DNA of 64,000 nt from Flexibacter flexilis DSM 6793 (GTDB lineage: Bacteria > Bacteroidota > Bacteroidia > Cytophagales > Flexibacteraceae). The stretch is from contig NZ_FOLE01000008.1 of the NCBI RefSeq assembly GCF_900112255.1, positions 62,001-126,000 of the forward strand, in the 5' to 3' direction. The position numbers were made by a program, and so were the translations under genes. The notes beneath the pieces are model-generated. The model was not told the DNA's origin and did no database searches. It worked only from the letters and a program-made list of their open reading frames with translations. Positions 17,582 through 25,268 of this stretch are shown in pieces (position 1 is the first letter of the stretch; every line of letters starts with the position of its first letter).

Positions 17582-18073
17582 ATGTCAGAAAAAAAAGAAT
17601 TAAAAATAGCGATTGACGTATATGCAAATGAAGCTGAATTGCCAGAACATTTGCGTGTTTTGTGGCACAATGCCACTGCCGCCACGAATAATGCTTACGC
17701 TCCGTATTCTAACTTCCATGTAGGAGCAGCATTGCTGTTGAGTGATGGCTCTATTTTGCAAGGCAATAACCAAGAAAATGCCGCGTATCCGTCGGGTTTA
17801 TGCGCCGAACGTACCGCACTTTTTTATGCTTCGGCTAATTACGGACAGCACCAAGTGAAAGCCATTGCTGTGGCGGCTCGCCCTTCTTTGAAGCCAACCC
17901 ATTTTTTACCCATAGTACCTTGTGGCGGTTGCCGACAAGTAATGCGCGAATACGAATACAAGCAAAAGCAAAACATTCAAATTCTGTTGCCTACTGATGG
18001 CGGAAAATTCTACGTGTTTGATTCGGTGGCTGCGCTTTTGCCGCTGAGCTTTGATGCTTCTCAGTTGGCTTAA
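17582..18073 (+). CDS. cdd: Cytidine deaminase
   Basis: A 163-residue zinc enzyme that deaminates cytidine and deoxycytidine for pyrimidine salvage. The catalytic CAERTAL segment (Cys zinc ligand and proton-shuttling Glu) and PCGGCRQVM (two zinc cysteines) are both intact, and NNAYAPYSNFHVGAAL matches the N-terminal substrate region. Length fits the homotetrameric class. ATG 17582 is chosen over an upstream TTG at 17567. Alone on this strand between the sensor and a small exported protein. Confidence 0.95.
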   Translation: MSEKKELKIAIDVYANEAELPEHLRVLWHNATAATNNAYAPYSNFHVGAALLLSDGSILQGNNQENAAYPSGLCAERTALFYASANYGQHQVKAIAVAARPSLKPTHFLPIVPCGGCRQVMREYEYKQKQNIQILLPTDGGKFYVFDSVAALLPLSFDASQLA

Positions 18074-18129
18074 TGGTTACTGCATATTGCGTATTTAATA
18101 TAAAATAGCGGTTTTTGTAGTCTGAAAAC

Positions 18130-18161
18130 TTGTAGTAATATTCTTATATCTTATATATTTG
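18130..18161 (+). promoter_or_regulatory. Bacteroidota-type promoter
   Basis: A TTG (18130-18132), a 21-base spacer and TATATTTG (18154-18161) match the Bacteroidota -33/-7 pattern. It lies 60 bases before the gene at 18222 and is the best-spaced promoter I found. Confidence 0.5.
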
Positions 18162-18221
18162 TCTGTGAGCAAATCGCTGCTCCGTTTACACTTTCAAAAC
18201 AGACTTAAATAAAATAGGATA

Positions 18222-18725
18222 ATGATGACAGGTATTAAAAAGTATTTGTTGGTATGCGCCATTGGTTTTATTTCTTTGCCAACATTTGCGCAAATGGGCG
18301 GTGCTGATTACGACAACCGCGTAAAAGCCAAACTAGATGAGTGGGGCGTGAAATACGAAATTTCTGAAAAAGGAAATTTTAAGCTCGTGTTCGATATGGG
18401 CGAAAATCGTACGCAACTCGTTATTATTAATTCCAATACTTACGACTATAATAATATAGAAGTAAGAGAAATTTATTCGACCGCCGCCAAAGGCAACAAA
18501 AGCGGCGATTTTGCACATAGCGACCTGTTTACGCTTTTGCGTGATAATGCTGACAAAAAAATTGGAGCTTGGCAAATAGACGGAACAGAGGGGACTTACC
18601 GACTGAATTTTAGTTTGCGTGCTTCGGCTGTTTCGGGTTTAGAAAATCTCAAAAGTATGGTTCAGCTTGCCGCCAAAGTGGCTGATGCCAAAGAAAAGCT
18701 ATTGAGCAAAGGCGACGAGTTTTAA
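18222..18725 (+). CDS. Small exported protein of unknown function
   Basis: A 167-residue protein with a signal peptide (cleavage near TFAQ, residue 24). The mature region begins with DYDNRVKAKLDEWGVKYEI, then a beta-rich stretch (NFKLVFDMGENRTQLVII), and ends with a helix and a lysine-rich tail. The helix-then-strands order loosely resembles the YbjN/secretion-chaperone fold, but this is only an impression. No transmembrane segment, cysteine or sorting tail is seen. It has its own promoter and a long terminator. Confidence 0.75.
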   Translation: MMTGIKKYLLVCAIGFISLPTFAQMGGADYDNRVKAKLDEWGVKYEISEKGNFKLVFDMGENRTQLVIINSNTYDYNNIEVREIYSTAAKGNKSGDFAHSDLFTLLRDNADKKIGAWQIDGTEGTYRLNFSLRASAVSGLENLKSMVQLAAKVADAKEKLLSKGDEF

Positions 18726-18822
18726 TATCAGGGAGTTATACATTAGTTATTGCTTAATTATACATTACAAAATCACACTTATTAACTTGTTCGATGAATT
18801 AAAAACACTGTATTTTATTTTG

Positions 18823-18878
18823 AAACACAAATGGTAGAAATTAAACTCATAAAAGTTTAATTTCTACCATTTGTGTTT
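18823..18878. terminator. 25-bp perfect hairpin between convergent genes
   Basis: Positions 18823-18847 and 18854-18878 are perfect inverted copies around a 6-base CATAAA loop. It lies between the convergent genes ending at 18725 and 18956. The stem is long and AT-rich, longer than most terminators in this window. Confidence 0.7.
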
Positions 18879-18955
18879 TGGTGAGTGTATGATTTTTTCT
18901 TTTAAATAGCTGTTTGACGCGATTATGAGCTTCAAACGGGGGATTATTTCAGCAA

Positions 18956-20323
18956 TTAAATTGATTTGCTAAATATCGGCTGCGTGCTGTGTTCTTTGTT
19001 TTTCCAATAACGTTCGTCGAGGCACACGCATACGTTCCGCAAAAACGCGCGTCCCAGTGGCGTAATGCGCACGCGCTTAGGCTCTACAATCACCAAGCCG
19101 TCGGCTTCCAACGGTCGCAAACGCACTACGGCTTCTTCCAGCGCAGGGCTGTAAGTACTTTCCTGTTCCCAGTCAGTTTCAAAATGACACATTAGGTTCA
19201 GGATATGTTTACGAATAAGCTTGTCTTCGTCGGTAAGCAAATGCCCTTTCGTAATCGGCCATTTTCCTTCGGCGATAGCCTGCTGATATTCTTCTATTTC
19301 TTTGATATTCTGCATAAAAGCCGTGCCCGTGTCGGCGATAGACGACGCGCCCAAGCCTAACAAAATATCCGTTTCCTGCGTGGTATAACCCATAAAATTG
19401 CGGTGCATCGTACCATTGAGGGCGGCTTGTGCCAATGCCTCATGCGGCAGCGCAAAATGGTCCATGCCTATTTCGATGTAGCCCACTTGCAACAGCAAAT
19501 CGCGGCCTAACTCGTACATGGCGCGTTTCTGTTCCGCCGACGGCAAGTCGGCTTCCGTGTAGCGGCGTTGGGCTTTGCTTTTCCAAGGTACGTGCGCGTA
19601 GCTATAAAACGCGATGCGTTCGGGGCGCAATTGTCGCACGCGGTCGATGGTAAGGCGAATGCTATCGGCGGTTTGGAGCGGCAAGCCAAAAATAATATCG
19701 GCATTGATGGACGTGTAACCAATTTCTCGCGCCGCCTCAAAAACGTGTGCCGTTTGCTCAAAACTTTGCAAACGATTAATCACAAACTGAACTTTGGGGT
19801 CAAAGTCTTGCACGCCCACACTCAGGCGCATAAATCCATGATTGTAAAGCACTTGCAACTGTTCTCTGTCTGTTACGTTGGGGTGAACTTCTACACTAAA
19901 CTCTGGGTGCGGTGCAGGTTTTGAACCTTCCAACAGCCCCGACAAAAGTCTGTCTAAGTTTTGGGCAGAAAAAAATGTGGGTGTTCCGCCGCCAAAATGC
20001 AGTTCCTGAAGCGTTGGGGTTTCGCCCAACAGGTTTTTATACATTTGCCATTCGGCCAAAAGACTATCAATATAAGGCGTTTCTACGGCATGATTGCGCG
20101 TAATACGTTTGTTGCAACCGCAATACGTGCACAGTGCTTCGCAAAAAGGCAAATGCACGTACAGGCTTATTCCATTTTCGTGGCGTTGCGTGTAAGCGGC
20201 CTTTACTTGCTGTTCCCAAACGGCTGGCGTAAGGCTGGCATCATTCCAAAACGGAACGGTCGGGTAGCTCGTGTAGCGAGGCGTTGCGGTATCGTATTTG
20301 CGAATAAGCGATTGTAAATTCAT
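18956..20323 (-). CDS. hemN: Oxygen-independent coproporphyrinogen III oxidase
   Basis: A 455-residue radical-SAM enzyme that converts coproporphyrinogen III to protoporphyrinogen IX without oxygen in haem synthesis. The cluster motif CEALCTYCGC puts cysteines at 61, 65, 68 and 70, the CxxxCxxCxC pattern of true HemN. LHFGGGTPTF and RLSVGVQDFDPKVQFVINR are further family landmarks, and length matches HemN and not the shorter HemW type. It is the last gene of ccoI-ccoS-hemN, which suggests expression at low oxygen together with cbb3 oxidase assembly. Confidence 0.95.
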   Translation of the reverse strand: MNLQSLIRKYDTATPRYTSYPTVPFWNDASLTPAVWEQQVKAAYTQRHENGISLYVHLPFCEALCTYCGCNKRITRNHAVETPYIDSLLAEWQMYKNLLGETPTLQELHFGGGTPTFFSAQNLDRLLSGLLEGSKPAPHPEFSVEVHPNVTDREQLQVLYNHGFMRLSVGVQDFDPKVQFVINRLQSFEQTAHVFEAAREIGYTSINADIIFGLPLQTADSIRLTIDRVRQLRPERIAFYSYAHVPWKSKAQRRYTEADLPSAEQKRAMYELGRDLLLQVGYIEIGMDHFALPHEALAQAALNGTMHRNFMGYTTQETDILLGLGASSIADTGTAFMQNIKEIEEYQQAIAEGKWPITKGHLLTDEDKLIRKHILNLMCHFETDWEQESTYSPALEEAVVRLRPLEADGLVIVEPKRVRITPLGRAFLRNVCVCLDERYWKNKEHSTQPIFSKSI

Positions 20324-20385
20324 TGATAAACAGTGTTTTAAGTAGATTTAAAGAAAATTACTCAACCAAACAAAACCTATTACGT

Positions 20386-20598
20386 TTAGGCGTTTACTTT
20401 TTGAGCGTGTTCTTTGTTTTCTTTTTTGGCTTTGTCGGAAATAGCCAAAGCGTTTTTGTCTTCGTCGTCGATGAGCATACGCACCGCAGGCGAAACAGTG
20501 TCGTCAAATTGGCCTTGACGCATCGAACTTGCGAACGCAGCCAAAAAACCGCCCGCTACCAACATGCTGACAGTGAGCAAAATAATGATTACAGCCAT
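20386..20598 (-). CDS. ccoS: Cbb3-type cytochrome oxidase assembly protein CcoS
   Basis: A 70-residue protein with one N-terminal membrane helix (VIIILLTVSMLVAGGFLAAF) followed by FASSMRQGQFDD and a charged tail; the helix plus GQFDD is the CcoS signature. CcoS is needed for cofactor insertion into the cbb3 oxidase. It sits 30 bases downstream of ccoI and 62 bases upstream of hemN on the same strand. Confidence 0.92.
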   Translation of the reverse strand: MAVIIILLTVSMLVAGGFLAAFASSMRQGQFDDTVSPAVRMLIDDEDKNALAISDKAKKENKEHAQKVNA

Positions 20599-20628
20599 GA
20601 CAATAAATATTTAATACGAATAAAGAAA

Positions 20629-23052
20629 TTACAATTTGAATTTTCGGGCGTAGAGTGCAGTCATCCCCACCCCAAACGTAACGACCGAAATCGAACTAAG
20701 TGGCATGAATACCGCCGCAAAAACAGGCGACAAATGACCACTCACGGCCACCGAAAGCCCCACGAAATTATACACTAACGAAAGTAAAAAGCTCCATTTT
20801 ACCACCTTCACGGAAGTGCGTGCATACAACACAAAGTCAGCCAAACGGTACAGCGATTGCGCATCGGCAATCACATCACTCGACGGGCTAAACTGCGCCG
20901 CATCTTGCGTCAAGGCGATGCCTACGTTGGCTTGGCGCAAAGCTCCCGCATCGTTTAGGCCGTCGCCAATCATCACTACTTTGGCCTTTTCGTCGGCTTG
21001 TATTTGGGCGATGTAGTGCATTTTGTCGGCGGGCTGTTGGTTGGTGCGCACGGTCGGGATAAGCGAAAGCACGCTTTCAATGTCGCGCAAACCACCTTTG
21101 TTGTCTCCAGTGAGCAAGGCCAAACGGAAATGTGTAGCCAAATCGGTAAGCATTGTTCTTACACCCTTGCGCAAAACTTGTTGCACGCCAAAATAACCTA
21201 CCAACGTGCCATCAATGCCCAAGGCAATATTTTTATCGTTGGTAACCGTGTTTCTGTCAGCACTTACCCAGTCTATTTTACCCAAACGGAATAGTTGCCC
21301 ATCTACCAGACACTCAATGCCGCAGCCCAACACCTCATGCCATTCGTCAAGCGATTGCACGGCGTAGCGGGTTTTGAGCAAACGCGCCAAACTTTGGCTC
21401 AATGGGTGCGTACTGTGCGAAGCCATTGAGGTAAAAACTGTCCATTGCGCCGCCGTCAGGTTACGACCTTCGTATTTGAGCTCGTTGGCCGTCGGGTCGG
21501 TGAGTGTGCCTGTTTTATCAAAAACAATGCTATTGGCTTCGGCCAAATGTTGGATTACGTCGCTGTTGCGTACATAAAATTTATTTTTACCCAAAATCGC
21601 CATCGCCATTCCCATCGTAAATGGCATACTGAGTGTAAGAGCGCACGGACAAGCCACCACCAACACAGCAGTAAAAGCATTGAGTGCCAAACTGCTATCA
21701 AAAATCAACCAAAAACCACCCGCCGCCGTAGCAATGGCCAAGGTGATGTAGGTGAAATAATGTGCGAAAAGTTCGGCGGTGCGTGTAGTTGGCGTGTCTT
21801 TGGGTTTTACAAATTCGTCTTTATTCCAAAGCTGCGTCAGGTAGCTATGCGAACAAGGTTTTTGTACGGTCAGCTCCGCAATATTTTGCATAATGCGGCC
21901 ACCTGCAAAAATGGTTTGGCCTTTGGCGCAATGTTGTGGCTCGGCTTCGCCTGTTACGAAACTATAATCCACCAGCGCATTTTCAGAAATCAAAATACTA
22001 TCGGCGGGAACAAGTTCTTGAGGACGCAAACGTAAATGGTCTGTGGGCACTAGGTTATTCACGGATTTAATTTGCTCCGCACCCGACGGCAAAACCACCG
22101 TAGCGGCTAAAGGGAAATAAGATTTGTAATCACGCTGAAAATTAAGGCCTTCGTAAGTGATTTGTTGTACATAACGCCCAATCAGCAACAAAAACACCAA
22201 GCCCGACAAGCTGTCGTAGTAGCCTTCGGCGTTCATAAAAACCGTTTCAATAACACTACGCACAAACAACATCAGAATACCCAACGTAATCGGTACGTCG
22301 ATATTCAGGTTCTTTTGGCGCAACGACGTCCAAGCAGAATACCAAAACGGCGAAGCCCCGTAAGCCACCACAGGCACGGACAATGCTAAGTTTAAATATC
22401 TGAACAAATTGCCGTACAAGGCTTGGTCGGCGGCATCTATCCCCAAATACGCGGGGAAGCTCATCAACATCACATTGCCAAGCGCAAAACCCACCACGCC
22501 CAAGCGCAAAAGCAAGGCGTACAGCTCTTTAGAGCGTTTTTTGTGATATGTGTCAGCATCGTTGGCGTTGAGGGTGATAGATGGTTCGTAGCCGATAGTG
22601 GCCAGCAGTTCCACGATTTGGCGCAAACTCACCTGCGAAGGGTCAAAAACCAACGCCAATTCTTTTTTGAGGAATTGCACGCGGCTTTGTAGCACGCCTT
22701 TTTTGATTTTATGGAAATTTTCGAGCAACCAAATGCACGAACTACAATGAATAGAAGGCAAATACAGCGTAATGCGTGCCTCGCTTGGGCTATAAAAATC
22801 GTAGAGGGGTTGGGCTATTTCGGCCACGTCCAAGTACGCAAATTTATCATCAAAAGATTTGCCTTTCAGCGAGTTACCCGCCAGTTTATTGAGTTCGTAA
22901 TAGTCGCAAAGGTTATTTTCTTTGAGTAAAAGATACACCGATTGGCAGCCTTGACAACAAAAAACTTTGTCTTCGATGTGCAGCGAGTTGTCGCGGCATT
23001 CGTCGCCGCAATGTGCGCATTTTAGGTCGGTGTGTGTGTGGGTATGCTCCAT
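20629..23052 (-). CDS. ccoI: Copper-translocating P-type ATPase CcoI/FixI-like
   Basis: An 807-residue P1B ATPase that delivers copper for cbb3 oxidase. The N-terminus is His-rich (MEHTHTHTD) with a cysteine-rich metal region (CAHCG...FCCQGCQ, residues 12-36), then an HMA-like domain with HCSSC at 102-106. Core motifs are TGEA near 367-370, CPC at 468-470 in the membrane pore, the phosphorylation motif DKTGT at 512-516, and GDGLNDA near the C-terminus. The double cysteine N-terminus and linkage to ccoS mark the CcoI subgroup. A 15-bp palindrome lies just before its start. The ccoNOP structural genes are not in this window. Confidence 0.94.
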   Translation of the reverse strand: MEHTHTHTDLKCAHCGDECRDNSLHIEDKVFCCQGCQSVYLLLKENNLCDYYELNKLAGNSLKGKSFDDKFAYLDVAEIAQPLYDFYSPSEARITLYLPSIHCSSCIWLLENFHKIKKGVLQSRVQFLKKELALVFDPSQVSLRQIVELLATIGYEPSITLNANDADTYHKKRSKELYALLLRLGVVGFALGNVMLMSFPAYLGIDAADQALYGNLFRYLNLALSVPVVAYGASPFWYSAWTSLRQKNLNIDVPITLGILMLFVRSVIETVFMNAEGYYDSLSGLVFLLLIGRYVQQITYEGLNFQRDYKSYFPLAATVVLPSGAEQIKSVNNLVPTDHLRLRPQELVPADSILISENALVDYSFVTGEAEPQHCAKGQTIFAGGRIMQNIAELTVQKPCSHSYLTQLWNKDEFVKPKDTPTTRTAELFAHYFTYITLAIATAAGGFWLIFDSSLALNAFTAVLVVACPCALTLSMPFTMGMAMAILGKNKFYVRNSDVIQHLAEANSIVFDKTGTLTDPTANELKYEGRNLTAAQWTVFTSMASHSTHPLSQSLARLLKTRYAVQSLDEWHEVLGCGIECLVDGQLFRLGKIDWVSADRNTVTNDKNIALGIDGTLVGYFGVQQVLRKGVRTMLTDLATHFRLALLTGDNKGGLRDIESVLSLIPTVRTNQQPADKMHYIAQIQADEKAKVVMIGDGLNDAGALRQANVGIALTQDAAQFSPSSDVIADAQSLYRLADFVLYARTSVKVVKWSFLLSLVYNFVGLSVAVSGHLSPVFAAVFMPLSSISVVTFGVGMTALYARKFKL

Positions 23053-23361
23053 ATCTTGCAGGGCTGATTTTCAGCCATTTAAGTCAATACATTATTTGCC
23101 CCAAAAACAGACAAAACACATTGTAAAGCTACGAGTTAGGCTACTGAAAATGCTATTGAGCCATCAATGGGCTTTATGATTTTTGTCAGGAAATCAGGCC
23201 ATTACTCGGCCAGCGAAAAGCCTTCGTTTGAGGGATGAATTAGTATAATAAATAAGTGCAATAGGGTTCTAAAAAGTTCAAATGAATGCTTGTTTGGGAA
23301 ATTATACTACTTTTGTTTTTGAAAAAATAGTACATTTTTTATTGAGTTGAAAAATAAGCCA
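23053..23361. other. Divergent intergenic region ccoI / carbinolamine dehydratase
   Basis: This 309-base region holds no gene. It contains the palindrome GGCTGA-TTT-TCAGCC (23062-23076) 9 bases upstream of the ccoI start codon and a plus-strand TACTTTTG box (23308-23315) 46 bases before the dehydratase. No convincing FNR box was seen. Confidence 0.5.
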
Positions 23362-23598
23362 ATGAACTGGGACGAAAAAGATAATGCTTTAGAAAAAACG
23401 TTTGTTTTTCAGGATTTTGTAGAAGCCTTCGGATTTATGACGCGCGTAGCCTTGTTGGCCGAGCAGCGCAACCACCACCCCGACTGGCACAACGTTTATA
23501 ACCGCGTAACCATTCGCCTCAACACCCACGACGCGGGCAGCACCGTTACCGACAAAGACCGCGAACTTGCCGCCGCCATTGATAGACTTTTTAGTTAA
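23362..23598 (+). CDS. Pterin-4a-carbinolamine dehydratase
   Basis: A 78-residue protein covering most of the PCD fold. The active-site [18 protein letters not shown] segment carries the conserved His-His-Pro-Asp-Trp core, and [19 protein letters not shown] follows as in the family. The enzyme dehydrates 4a-hydroxytetrahydropterin so that tetrahydropterin can be recycled. ATG 23362 gives a normal start before the core; TTG at 23347 would add five residues. No aromatic amino acid hydroxylase gene is adjacent. Confidence 0.92.
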   Translation: MNWDEKDNALEKTFVFQDFVEAFGFMTRVALLAEQRNHHPDWHNVYNRVTIRLNTHDAGSTVTDKDRELAAAIDRLFS

Positions 23599-23706
23599 TT
23601 TTTGTTAAAAAGAATGGCTATTTTTGAGGTGCATTTTTTTGTACAATAAAATTTGATGTACTTTCTGAGGCATCAAGAAAACGACAAGCCAAAGACCTGA
23701 AAACCT

Positions 23707-24273
23707 ATGTTATTATACGGAGCAGGCGGACACGCCAAAGTAATTATTGAATGTCTGCATTCGCAGGGACAACGTACACAAGGGATTTTTGATGACGCTT
23801 CTATGTTGCACGACTTGCTGGGCGTGCAAGTGCTGGGCATTTATAGCCTCAATGTGTTGCCAGAAGCCAAACTCATTATAGCCATCGGCAACAATCGCGT
23901 GCGCGAACAAATTAGCCGTATGGTACAACATCAGTTCGGAGTGGCCATGCACCGTTTGGCCTATTGCTCGGAATACGCAAAAGTCGGTGCGGGAACAGTA
24001 GCAATGCAATACACTGTAATTCAGCCAGATGCACGCATCGGCCAACATTGCATTATCAACACGGCGGCTGTGGTGGAACACGATTGTCTGGTAGGCGATT
24101 TTGTACATATTGCCCCCAACGCCACGCTTTGCGGACACGTAGAAGTAGGCACGGGCACACTCATTGGCGCGGGCGCAGTAGTTACGCCTTGCGTGAAAAT
24201 TGGGCAATGGGCTACCATACACGCAGGGGCGAGCGTAACTACCGATGTGCCAGACTTTGGCGTAGTACGCTAA
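23707..24273 (+). CDS. NeuD-like sugar O-acyltransferase
   Basis: A 188-residue protein with an N-terminal Rossmann-like part (LLYGAGGHAKVIIECL, GIFDD) and a C-terminal left-handed beta-helix of hexapeptide repeats (VIQPDARIGQHCIINTAAVVEHDC, then GAGAVVTPCVKIGQ). This two-part layout is the sialic-acid/perosamine O- or N-acetyltransferase (NeuD/PglD) family, using acetyl-CoA on a sugar nucleotide. It is slightly short at the C-terminus compared with common members. No sugar synthesis or glycan cluster surrounds it, so the substrate cannot be named. Confidence 0.85.
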   Translation: MLLYGAGGHAKVIIECLHSQGQRTQGIFDDASMLHDLLGVQVLGIYSLNVLPEAKLIIAIGNNRVREQISRMVQHQFGVAMHRLAYCSEYAKVGAGTVAMQYTVIQPDARIGQHCIINTAAVVEHDCLVGDFVHIAPNATLCGHVEVGTGTLIGAGAVVTPCVKIGQWATIHAGASVTTDVPDFGVVR

Positions 24274-24377
24274 GACTTTTGTCGGTGTGTTGTGATAACG
24301 CATTGTATTTACTTATTTTGCACCTCTTTTTAGAAAGAAAACAAGCACTATCTATATTTTTACCCAAAAGAATCGGG

Positions 24378-24385
24378 TATTTTTG
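24378..24385 (+). promoter_or_regulatory. Putative -7 box of uppS
   Basis: TATTTTTG (TAnnTTTG) ends 15 bases before the ATG at 24401, so transcripts would have a leader of only a few bases. Confidence 0.35.
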
Positions 24386-24400
24386 GACGAAATTTTTACG

Positions 24401-25132
24401 ATGGATTTGAAAGAACAAATTAAAACGGAAATTCTGCCCCAACACATCGCCGTTATTATGGATGGCAATGGCCGTTGGGCAAAAAAACAAGGCGCAATGC
24501 GCGTATTTGGGCACCGCAACGCGATTCAGTCGGTGCGCGAAACGGCAGAAGGTTGCGCCGAGTTGGGGGTGAAATTCCTTACTTTATATGCGTTCTCTAC
24601 CGAAAACTGGAACAGACCAGCCATTGAGGTAGAGGCACTTATGCAACTTTTAGTTTCTACTATTCGCTCAGAGACTAAGACACTTACCAAAAACAACATT
24701 CGTTTGGCCACCATTGGCGACACAAGCGGCCTGCCCAAAAGTTGCCAAAAAGAATTGGCCGAAGCCATGGAAGAAACCAAAGACAATACGCGCATGACAC
24801 TGACCTTAGCCCTCAATTATGGCGGGCGTTGGGAGTTGGTGGAAGCTGCGAAGCGTATTGCACAAATGGCCGCCGATGGCCAAATCAAGCCCGAACAAGT
24901 AAGCGAGCAGCTCATTAACAGCCTGTTAGCTACGCACGATATGCCCGACCCCGACTTACTTATCCGTACCAGTGGCGAGTTGCGCATCAGCAACTTTTTG
25001 TTGTGGCAATTGGCGTACTCCGAAATCTATATTACAGATGTGTTGTGGCCAGATTTTCGCAAAAAAGACCTACACGAAGCCATCATCGCCTACCAACAGC
25101 GCGAACGCCGCTTCGGGAAAGTATTAAGTTAG
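24401..25132 (+). CDS. uppS: Undecaprenyl diphosphate synthase
   Basis: A 243-residue cis-prenyltransferase that makes the C55 lipid carrier for peptidoglycan and surface glycans. HIAVIMDGNGRWA near residue 20 carries the catalytic Asp and P-loop, LYAFSTENW and DLLIRTSGELRISNFLLWQ are the other conserved regions. ATG 24401 is preferred to an upstream TTG at 24383 that overlaps the promoter box. It precedes bamA on the same strand, a common Bacteroidota arrangement of envelope genes. Confidence 0.96.
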   Translation: MDLKEQIKTEILPQHIAVIMDGNGRWAKKQGAMRVFGHRNAIQSVRETAEGCAELGVKFLTLYAFSTENWNRPAIEVEALMQLLVSTIRSETKTLTKNNIRLATIGDTSGLPKSCQKELAEAMEETKDNTRMTLTLALNYGGRWELVEAAKRIAQMAADGQIKPEQVSEQLINSLLATHDMPDPDLLIRTSGELRISNFLLWQLAYSEIYITDVLWPDFRKKDLHEAIIAYQQRERRFGKVLS

Positions 25133-25268
25133 GTTTGGGAATAAAATACAATAACACAAGAGCCTATCCGTTCTTTTGCCGTATTTTATTGAGTACAATC
25201 AGAATTTTACATTAACTCTTATTCTATAACAAACAAAGACGCTGCTGACACGGCTCTTTGCATTTTCT

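Noticed and set aside
20323-20778. Plus-strand open frame over ccoS and the end of ccoI
   Set aside because: It is antisense to ccoS and ccoI, which have clear family matches, and its protein is Arg/His-rich without motifs.
21445-22035. Plus-strand open frame of 196 codons within ccoI
   Set aside because: The minus-strand ccoI reading has all P-type ATPase motifs; this frame has a low-complexity, His/Arg-rich composition and no family signature.
23713-24303. Minus-strand open frame of 196 codons over the NeuD-like gene
   Set aside because: The plus-strand frame shows hexapeptide repeats and the Rossmann start; the opposite frame has no recognisable features.
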